Shown: piece by piece, positions 15,117 to 20,535 of the stretch
How the letters are laid out: every line of letters starts with the position of its first letter
Numbering within the stretch: position 1 is the first letter of the stretch
From: CAWVWD01 sp965662365
GTDB taxonomy: Bacteria; Bacteroidota; Bacteroidia; Chitinophagales; Saprospiraceae
NCBI GenBank assembly: GCA_965662365.1
Contig: CBFIHR010000078.1
Coordinates: forward strand, 1-20,535
Direction: 5' to 3'
Length of the DNA: 20,535 nt
Position numbers and translations under genes: made by a program
Notes under the pieces: generated by a model
Database searches by the model: none
Told to the model about the DNA's origin: nothing
The model's input: the letters and a program-made list of their open reading frames with translations, nothing else

Positions 15117-15263
15117 CTAAAACAAAGTATAAATCAAAGAACCGCCAGCTGAACCGCCAACAATAATTAAGATTCCTAATAGTAACAATACAATAATGAT
15201 TGGTGCTAGCCAGAACTTCTTGCGTTCTTTCAAGAAGTTGAATAAGTCTTTTAAAAAATCCAT
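15117..15263 (-). CDS. DUF5989 family small membrane protein, 48 residues
   Basis: A short ATG-started frame that matches the DUF5989 pattern closely: it begins MDFLKDLFNFLKERKKFW, continues with a Pro and a hydrophobic helix (about residues 21-36), then a Gly/Ser turn and the ending IYTLF. Family members are about 50 residues with one membrane helix and an amphipathic basic N-terminus, and are usually found beside carbamoyltransferase and SxtJ-type membrane genes; their role is unknown. Here neither neighbour is present, so it is an orphan copy. A candidate -7 element TAATTTTG lies on the minus strand at 15298-15291, 28 nt before the start. It is convergent with the Fur-family gene. Confidence 0.85.
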   Translation of the reverse strand: MDFLKDLFNFLKERKKFWLAPIIIVLLLLGILIIVGGSAGGSLIYTLF

Positions 15264-15290
15264 GAATTTTATAATTGGTAAACAATAGTT

Positions 15291-15298
15291 CAAAATTA
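15291..15298 (-). promoter_or_regulatory. Candidate -7 element for the DUF5989 gene
   Basis: Read on the minus strand this is TAATTTTG, an exact TAnnTTTG match, 28 nt before the ATG at 15263. No clear -33 element is seen. Confidence 0.35.
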
Positions 15299-15440
15299 CG
15301 AAATCATTTGATAAAGTTAGGAAACTGCTTCCTTCAATTAAACCAGTTTAATAAAACCAGATAAAGTTTAAGAATCATTTGCTTGGTATCGTATTGTGCT
15401 GTAATCTTGTTATATCAATTCAAAAGGTAATATTTATCAG

Positions 15441-15470
15441 TTTTTAAGATGTTATTAGCGGCTATCTTTA
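15441..15470 (+). promoter_or_regulatory. Candidate promoter for the glycine-rich exported protein gene
   Basis: TATCTTTA at 15463-15470 is one base from TAnnTTTG, and a T-run at 15441-15445 lies 17 nt upstream. The ATG follows 36 nt downstream. Confidence 0.35.
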
Positions 15471-15506
15471 CGGCTGACATTGTAGTACAATAAAAATAAT
15501 AGAACT

Positions 15507-16931
15507 ATGAAAACAGCAATCAGATTATTCATTTTAACAATTTTTACCACATTTACATTTCAAGTTTTTGCACAACAAACAGTCGTTCCGCTTTGCGATA
15601 AAATCGAAGTCGTCAATGTAGAGTTAGAAAAAAAGTTGCAATTATTTACAGAATACGAAGGCTTTCAACAGGCGTTATTGTACAAAGAAAGTGACGATTT
15701 ATTTGTATTAGAAATTATCTATAAACCGAATGATGTTTTTCAAGTCGAACGCAAACCGATGACGAAAGCGGAATTAGCGACATTCTGCGAACGCATTAAT
15801 CAGTCGGATAAAATTCAAGAGATTTTAAGTATTAATCAAAATGGCCGACAAGAATATTTGATTTCTTCGACAGTTTCTGGTTTAGGTTTGTACGCTTGGG
15901 CGTTGCCTCGTGCCTTGAATATTCAAAATGAACGGCCATTTATTGCCACTTATATGTTGGTCGGTGGCGGAAGTTTTTATGTTCCATTTTTAGCAACAAA
16001 AAATCAAGAAATCACCAAACCGATGGCACGTAGTTATTCTATCGGAACAGTAACCGGAACAGGTCACGGCTTTTTGATTTATAATTTAATGAATTTAAAC
16101 GATGTTTATGATCCGATGACGGGTTATGATTATGACAAACGCCAACGTCGTTTATTCGTACCGATGGCATTTAGTTTGGGTGAAAGTTTTGGAATGATGG
16201 CGTTGACGAAAAAGCACGACCTTTCATTGAGTAACCTTGGAATGATTACAACAGGTAGTGTTTGGGGAGCTGGTTATGGAGCGAGTTTTGGTAACTTTTT
16301 CACAAATGAAAATAGTGATTATAAAGAGGATTCTCGTAGAGTGACTTATGGTACGTTAATCGGTTCGGGTTTAGGAATGTACGCAGGTCATTACATTCAT
16401 TCTAAAATTCCTGATATGACGGTTGGCGATATGATTGTGGCGAATGCTTACGGTACTTTGGGAGCGTTATATGCGGCGACAATTACAGATTTAGCTTTGG
16501 ATTTTAATGATTATAACGATTCAAAAATTTTATTAGGTAGCATGACGGCAACTTCGGCTGCTGGTATTGCTTATGGTTTGAGTCGTGGAAAAGGTTATAA
16601 TTATACACCAGCGGAAGGGGCGTATATTGGTTTGTCCGAGATTGCAGGCGGTTTGGTTGGTATCGGTGTAGGATATTTAGTTACGGATAATTTGGAAAGT
16701 GAAACCGCTTTAGTTTCTGCTTCTTTGGGGGCTTCAGCAGGGATTTTCTTGATTGATAGATATTTGAGAACTCGTAATTTGAATACTTCTTCTTCTATTG
16801 GAAATATCAATTTTGGATTTAATCCAATGGGTGTTGCGAATGCGTTTGATACGTCTGAAAAACCAACTACGATTGAGTATTTACAACGTTCTACGGATAA
16901 TTATATCGTGAGAATTGGAGTGACATTTTAG
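15507..16931 (+). CDS. Exported glycine-rich protein of unknown function
   Basis: A 474-residue protein with a signal peptide (MKTAIRLFILTIF, cleavage after VFAQ at residue 23). Residues 24-120 form a soluble alpha/beta-like domain with many charged residues. From about 125 to 440 the protein consists of repeated small-residue segments (for example GSGLGMYAGHYIHS, AGGLVGIGVGYLV, ASLGASAGIFLI) separated by short polar loops such as NFFTNENSDYKEDS, a glycine-zipper-like pattern suggesting close-packed membrane helices. The C-terminus (IVRIGVTF) ends in phenylalanine, as in outer-membrane beta-barrels, so an outer-membrane location is possible, although the helical look of the middle argues otherwise. 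I do not recognise the family. It ends at a long perfect hairpin shared with the convergent gene. Confidence 0.75.
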   Translation: MKTAIRLFILTIFTTFTFQVFAQQTVVPLCDKIEVVNVELEKKLQLFTEYEGFQQALLYKESDDLFVLEIIYKPNDVFQVERKPMTKAELATFCERINQSDKIQEILSINQNGRQEYLISSTVSGLGLYAWALPRALNIQNERPFIATYMLVGGGSFYVPFLATKNQEITKPMARSYSIGTVTGTGHGFLIYNLMNLNDVYDPMTGYDYDKRQRRLFVPMAFSLGESFGMMALTKKHDLSLSNLGMITTGSVWGAGYGASFGNFFTNENSDYKEDSRRVTYGTLIGSGLGMYAGHYIHSKIPDMTVGDMIVANAYGTLGALYAATITDLALDFNDYNDSKILLGSMTATSAAGIAYGLSRGKGYNYTPAEGAYIGLSEIAGGLVGIGVGYLVTDNLESETALVSASLGASAGIFLIDRYLRTRNLNTSSSIGNINFGFNPMGVANAFDTSEKPTTIEYLQRSTDNYIVRIGVTF

Positions 16932-16937
16932 TTTGAA

Positions 16938-16985
16938 CCCTTTCCCTAACTCTTTCCCTTAAAAGGGAAAGAGTTAGGGAAAGGG
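16938..16985. repeat. Palindromic repeat D, long terminator-like hairpin
   Basis: A perfect 23-bp stem (16938-16960 with 16963-16985) and a loop of 2 nt, made of the word CCCTTTCCCTAACTCTTTCC. It begins 7 bases after one stop codon and ends 5 bases before the convergent gene's stop. No T-run follows on the plus side. It is related to the repeat at 17438-17496: both start TAGTTTGAACCC and share the AAGGGAAAGAGTTA arm. Confidence 0.85.
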
Positions 16986-16990
16986 GACCA

Positions 16991-17425
16991 TCAAAAATTC
17001 TCATGCAAAATCTTCTTCGTCATCACTGCTCGAACAATAAAATACAATAACAACCCAACTGGTCCAAGCATAAATGTAAAAATTAAACAAGGCACAATTT
17101 TCCAATGTGTCAAACCTAAGCGTTGAGCGTTGAAGGTTATCCAAGCTCCAATAAATAAATCGAAAGCTAAATAATGAGCCCAACCCGCTAATAGGGCAAT
17201 ATCACTTTGAAATAAGGCTTTTAAACCTGCCAAAGAATTGAAATCTCCACCAGTTGCTTCGCCTGTAAAACTCCCAACGATAAAGTAAATGTAGAACAAG
17301 GCTAATATTGCGGAGATACCGCCATTTGCTACAATTGCGAATGTCCACCGCTTTTTTGGAAAGAAAATTAAAAATATCCATCCGATAAACGCTATGCTAT
17401 TGATAATGGAATAAAGTGTTTCCAT
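16991..17425 (-). CDS. ABA4-like integral membrane protein (DUF4281)
   Basis: A 144-residue protein with four hydrophobic segments at about 5-22, 27-52, 80-100 and 110-133. The signature GWAHYLAFDLFIGAWI (80-95) and the later HWKIVPCLIFTFMLGPVGLLLYF (about 106-128) match the ABA4-like family, named for the plant protein needed for neoxanthin synthesis. Bacterial members are widespread in Bacteroidota, often in carotenoid producers, but their reaction is not established. No carotenoid gene is in the window. The gene lies downstream of the acyl-CoA dehydrogenase on the same strand, with a hairpin between, and is bracketed on both sides by copies of one repeat. Confidence 0.87.
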   Translation of the reverse strand: METLYSIINSIAFIGWIFLIFFPKKRWTFAIVANGGISAILALFYIYFIVGSFTGEATGGDFNSLAGLKALFQSDIALLAGWAHYLAFDLFIGAWITFNAQRLGLTHWKIVPCLIFTFMLGPVGLLLYFIVRAVMTKKILHENF

Positions 17426-17437
17426 TGTTTTTTAGTT

Positions 17438-17496
17438 TGAACCCAATCTCTAACCCTTTCCTTTAAGAAGGGAAAGAGTTAAAAATTGGATTCAAT
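17438..17496. repeat. Palindromic repeat E, imperfect hairpin between minus-strand genes
   Basis: Arms 17438-17465 and 17469-17496 match at 23 of 28 positions around a 3-nt loop. Four of the five differences are C-A in plus-strand RNA but G-U in minus-strand RNA, the strand of both neighbouring genes. It is a diverged copy of the repeat at 16938-16985 and probably ends or attenuates the acyl-CoA dehydrogenase transcript. Confidence 0.82.
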
Positions 17497-17500
17497 TAAT

Positions 17501-19306
17501 TTAAACTAGTACTTCCCTTGGAGTATGTAAAGTTGCTTGTCCACTGTTCATCAGCGTATAAGCCAAACTGCGAATTTTTGGTAATTCATATAAGAAATAA
17601 TATTGTAACGTGTGCATTTTTCCATTGTAAAAGTTGCTATCATCTTCGTTCAAACCACCTTTTTCCAATGCTTTTGCCGCAACGATTCCTTGCATTAACC
17701 ATTGCCAAGCGATGGTGATGTGACCGGTCATTTCTAAATACAAAGTCGCATCCGTCAAGAACACTTCTGGTCGGTCTTTTTGTGCTAAACCGATTAAATA
17801 GCCAGTTGTTTGTTGTAATTGTTGCATCGATTTTTCTAATGCTTCTGCGTAAGTTGCCGTGCTTTCGATTTGTTTGGCTTCCGCAATTGTTTTGCTGACT
17901 TCTTGGAAAAATAGTTGAGCTGCTTGGCCATTTTTCATTAAGACTTTACGACCTAATAAATCCATGCCTTGAATGCCGGTTGTACCTTCATAAATCGAAT
18001 TGATTCGAGTATCTCGGTAATATTGCTCTAATGGAAAATCTTTACAATAGCCGTAACCGCCCAAACACTGCAAACCAGCACTGACTGAAAGGTTACCCAT
18101 TTCAGAAGGATAAGTTTTGACAATTGGCGTAAGCAACTCCAACAATAAACGATATTTTTCACGCTCTTCACCTTCCGTGACGTGTTCCATATCTGCATAA
18201 AAACTACATAATGTGACCAATGATTGAGCTCCTTCTACAACTGATTTTTGGAACAACAACATTCGGCGAACGTCAGCGTGTTCGATGATTTCGACTTGTG
18301 GCAGGCGAACGTCTTTTTTAGAAATATGCCGACCTTGCGGACGTTCGTTAGCATATTGCAAAGACGCATAATATGCTGCTGAAGATATAGCATTTGCCGT
18401 CATACCGACTGCAATTCTCGCTTCGTTCATCATCTGAAACATATATTTCAAGCCGTGATGTGGCTCACCGACTAACCAACCTCGACAATCATCATTTTCA
18501 CCAAAGACCAAGTGTGTTGTTACGTAGGCTGTACTGCCCATTTTTTCGAACTTTCCGGCTGTAATCACATCATTACCTTCAAATCCGCCATCATCTTTGA
18601 AACGATGTTTCGGAATGACAAACAATGAAATTCCTTTTGCACCGGCTGGGCCACCGTCAATTTTTGCTAAAGTCAAATGTACCACATTTGGAACGCCAGT
18701 GTGGTCGCCTCCTGAAATAAAAATCTTTTGTCCTTTGATGTTGTAATAGCCATCATTTGTAGGCGTTGCCGTCGTTTTGATGTCGGATAGGGAAGAACCA
18801 GCTTGAGGCTCGGTTAGAGCCATTGTACCTTGCCATTTTCCGGTGTACATCGGTTCTAAATATTTTTCTTTTAATATTTCTGAGCCGAAACTATCAATCA
18901 AATTCGCTGCGCCAGAAGTCAAGAAAGCGTAAGAAGCGGCCGCAAAATTAGCCGCATAAAAGACGCATAAAGCATTATTCAAAACAGCATACGGCATTTG
19001 TTGACCGCCCAATTCATACGATTTTCGGGCAGCAATCCAACCGTCTTCGCCCAAGCGTTGAATGACCTTGCCGACTTGTGGATGAACTTTGATCGTACCG
19101 TTTTCCAATTTTGGATTCATCTTGTCCATTTCTTCATAAAAAGGAAACATTTCGGTATCGGCCAGTTGCTTTGCAGTATCCAAAATCATATCGAACATTT
19201 CTGCATTATAATCAGCGTGATAGTCGTACTTACTCAATGATGCGATGTCAAAAACCTCGTGTATTAGGAACTTTAGATTCCTCATACTGATATACTCATT
19301 TGCCAT
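17501..19306 (-). CDS. Acyl-CoA dehydrogenase with C-terminal acetyl-CoA dehydrogenase-like domain
   Basis: A 601-residue flavoenzyme that introduces the alpha-beta double bond into acyl-CoA and passes electrons to an electron-transfer flavoprotein. Visible parts: the N-terminal helical domain (about 35-155), the flavin loop MALTEPQAGSSLSDIKTTA (162-180), the middle beta domain with KIFISGGDH (194-202), the C-terminal helical domain and the catalytic base Glu440 in SIYEGTTGIQ. The long form of about 600 residues, with an extra C-terminal domain (about 470-595), is the FadE-like/AidB-like size class typical in Bacteroidota. Substrate chain length cannot be told. No thiolase or enoyl-CoA hydratase is nearby, so it appears to stand alone. 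Start ATG at 19304-19306; a palindromic heptamer element begins 20 bases upstream. Confidence 0.95.
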   Translation of the reverse strand: MANEYISMRNLKFLIHEVFDIASLSKYDYHADYNAEMFDMILDTAKQLADTEMFPFYEEMDKMNPKLENGTIKVHPQVGKVIQRLGEDGWIAARKSYELGGQQMPYAVLNNALCVFYAANFAAASYAFLTSGAANLIDSFGSEILKEKYLEPMYTGKWQGTMALTEPQAGSSLSDIKTTATPTNDGYYNIKGQKIFISGGDHTGVPNVVHLTLAKIDGGPAGAKGISLFVIPKHRFKDDGGFEGNDVITAGKFEKMGSTAYVTTHLVFGENDDCRGWLVGEPHHGLKYMFQMMNEARIAVGMTANAISSAAYYASLQYANERPQGRHISKKDVRLPQVEIIEHADVRRMLLFQKSVVEGAQSLVTLCSFYADMEHVTEGEEREKYRLLLELLTPIVKTYPSEMGNLSVSAGLQCLGGYGYCKDFPLEQYYRDTRINSIYEGTTGIQGMDLLGRKVLMKNGQAAQLFFQEVSKTIAEAKQIESTATYAEALEKSMQQLQQTTGYLIGLAQKDRPEVFLTDATLYLEMTGHITIAWQWLMQGIVAAKALEKGGLNEDDSNFYNGKMHTLQYYFLYELPKIRSLAYTLMNSGQATLHTPREVLV

Positions 19307-19320
19307 AATTTGGTTAATTT

Positions 19321-19388
19321 ATTTCGGGTGACGAGTTGCGAGTTTTGGGATATTCGACCCGAAATTTGCAACTCAAAACCCGCAACCC
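19321..19388. repeat. Heptamer-phased palindromic element C
   Basis: Nine heptamers in register from 19326 to 19388 (left theme GAGTTGC / GAGTTTT, right theme GCAACTC / AAAACCC). ATTTCGGGT at 19321-19329 pairs perfectly with 19357-19365, and GAGTTGC at 19333-19339 has its exact complement at 19368-19374. It lies in the 5' leader region of the acyl-CoA dehydrogenase gene. The architecture is that of elements A and B with a different word. Confidence 0.72.
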
Positions 19389-19599
19389 TCTTAATTTATC
19401 GAATCCCTAAAATTACATAAAGTCGATAGATATTTTTGTAAAAAAATGAATTTATCCAAAAAACTAATAGACTTGTCTAAACGTTTGGTGTAATAATGAC
19501 CTTTCCGTAAATTCGGTTGTAAATATAAGGAAACGTGTTGCAGGTTAGGAGTTTAAAAACTTACAATACGTAATATGAAACACGAAAATTATAAAAATA

Positions 19600-20100
19600 A
19601 TGATAAATAAAAAAGGTGGTTTTGCTCAATTTAGAGGTTGGCAGAGTATATTGATAACGGTCGGTGTTTTGGTTTTAATCTATTTTGTAACAATAGGTGT
19701 ATATAAATTACTCTCATGGTTAGCGATTCCTTTATTGATTGCAACTGCGATTATCAAATATCAAGTTATCTTGAATTTCTTTAAAGGAATTGGTAATTTA
19801 TTTAAACGCAATCCGCTTTTAGGAATCGGTGCAGGTTTGTTGACTGCTTTTTTGCATCCGATTGTGATTGCATTTCTGTTTTTTCAGGCGATGACGCATC
19901 GAAAAGCAGATAAAATCCAAGGAGATATTCATGCAAAAAAAGAAGGCGAATATGTGGAATATGAAGAAATCAGCCATGAAGTAGATTCTGAAAATCTTTT
20001 GGAGGATTTGAATCGTGAAAAACGACAAGCTGAAGAGAATTTAGACTATTGGGATTTGTTGAATGATGATGAACCGCCAAAACGTAAAGATATTTGGTAG
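19600..20100 (+). CDS. Small membrane protein with acidic cytoplasmic tail, unknown function
   Basis: A 166-residue protein. After a short basic start (MINKKGGFAQFRGWQS) there are two or three hydrophobic segments: about 17-36, 39-54 and 70-95, the last two around the loop KGIGNLFKRNP. Residues 100-166 form a charged tail with a Glu-rich helix, a probable coiled coil (SENLLEDLNREKRQAEENLDY) and a basic end PPKRKDIW. The pattern resembles small Bacteroidota membrane-anchored proteins with no assigned role. It is divergent from the acyl-CoA dehydrogenase gene across 293 bases that hold element C. No signal peptide cleavage site is evident. Codon use and base composition do not differ visibly from the neighbours. 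Confidence 0.7.
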   Translation: MINKKGGFAQFRGWQSILITVGVLVLIYFVTIGVYKLLSWLAIPLLIATAIIKYQVILNFFKGIGNLFKRNPLLGIGAGLLTAFLHPIVIAFLFFQAMTHRKADKIQGDIHAKKEGEYVEYEEISHEVDSENLLEDLNREKRQAEENLDYWDLLNDDEPPKRKDIW

Positions 20101-20370
20101 CGTTTTACAGTATCGAAGGATAATAAAAAGGGTCTCGTAATTTTTTGTTCGTTTCTGATATTTTTGTAGTAAAATAAAAATAATCTTATGTACGATGATG
20201 TAAAAGCTGCTAATACAAATGACTGAAATTTACGAAAGTCAATTCAAAGTTTTGGAAAACGAAAAGTTTCACCCGAAAATCGACCAATAAAATTGTTTCC
20301 AAAATTAAATCCGTTGAATCGTCAGTTTCATGATTTATATTTTCGTACTCATTATTTTTTCAACAATTTC
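20101..20370. other. Gene-free stretch with possible decayed gene start
   Basis: Together with the following repeat this makes 435 bases without a gene. TATTTTTG at 20159-20166 fits a -7 element. After it come two overlapping very short frames: an ATG at 20188 (12 residues, stop at 20224-20226) and an ATG at 20219 (23 residues, stop at 20288-20290). They could be the remains of a gene, but neither is recognisable. Confidence 0.3.
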
Positions 20371-20535
20371 ACCACAAAAGCAGCAAAAGGTAACAAAATA
20401 TTTTAGAGATTGTCTCTTGATACTTCTGTGGTGATTAATTTTTAATCGCACTATTTTTACCACAAAAGCAGCAAAAGGTAACAAAATATTTTAGAGATTG
20501 TCTCTTGATACTTCTGTGGTGATTAATTTTTAATC
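20371..20535. repeat. Tandem 77-bp repeat, two exact copies, running to the window edge
   Basis: Copies at 20371-20447 and 20459-20535 look identical, separated by 11 bases, giving an 88-base period. Each unit has an outer stem (ACCACAAAAG with CTTCTGTGGT, 9 of 10), an inner AGAGA/TCTCT stem with a TTG loop and a closing 15-nt palindrome GATTAATTTTTAATC. The second copy ends exactly at the last base of the window, so the true copy number is unknown. Confidence 0.92.

Noticed and set aside
15046..15285. 79-residue minus-strand frame over the Fur gene end
   Set aside because: It is in a different frame from the DUF5989 protein at 15117-15263 and runs antisense into the well-supported Fur-family gene.
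20371..20535. Start of a CRISPR array
   Set aside because: The repeat unit (77 bp) is far too long and the spacer (11 bp) far too short, with no cas genes in view.

Overview
The window is AT-rich bacterial DNA that reads as a member of the Bacteroidota. The supports are TonB-dependent receptors with an N-terminal carboxypeptidase-regulatory-like domain, surface-lipoprotein signals, a PadR-PspC pair, an ABA4-like membrane protein, several promoter candidates of the Bacteroidota -7 type (TAnnTTTG), weak Shine-Dalgarno sequences and frequent TTG/GTG starts. The family cannot be fixed by eye. No rRNA, tRNA, CRISPR array or intact transposon is visible.

Layout. 1-2150: the tail of a sensor histidine kinase, a small secreted protein and recF, ending in a bidirectional terminator. 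2177-4650: a patatin-fold protein on the minus strand that lacks its catalytic serine, then a plus-strand pair of flavin reductase and rsmG. 4719-5974: a minus-strand group of a secreted coiled-coil protein and two tiny lipoproteins, one of only 34 residues. 6062-10150: a GT28-like glycosyltransferase, a PrsW-type membrane protease, a metallo-beta-lactamase-fold hydrolase and an MscS channel. 10245-11500: a PadR-PspC envelope-stress-type operon with its own promoter and terminator. 11515-15107: a likely metal (probably zinc) uptake locus, made of a 21-bp palindromic operator, a surface lipoprotein, a ZnuD-like TonB receptor and a Fur/Zur-family regulator. 15117-17500: a 48-residue DUF5989 membrane protein, a glycine-rich exported protein and an ABA4-like protein. 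17501-20100: a 601-residue acyl-CoA dehydrogenase and a small membrane protein. From 20101 to the end there is no gene, only a decayed-looking stretch and a 77-bp repeat present twice.

The most unusual signal lies between the genes. Three intergenic stretches (727-836, 3855-3952, 19326-19388) are imperfect palindromes whose arms are built from degenerate heptamers kept in strict 7-nt phase. Each locus uses a different heptamer theme. The first two fill the whole gap from one gene's stop to the next gene's non-ATG start and hold an open frame into the downstream gene (recF, rsmG). Further palindromic repeats with other words occur at 12183-12212, 16938-16985, 17438-17496 and 20371-20535. In two of these hairpins (727-836 and 17438-17496) most arm differences become G-U pairs only in RNA of the strand on which the adjacent genes lie, which suggests they are maintained as RNA structures.

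The metal locus is the clearest co-working group. The regulator, the receptor, the lipoprotein and a palindrome beside the lipoprotein promoter form a self-contained repression circuit, though the metal is inferred rather than seen.
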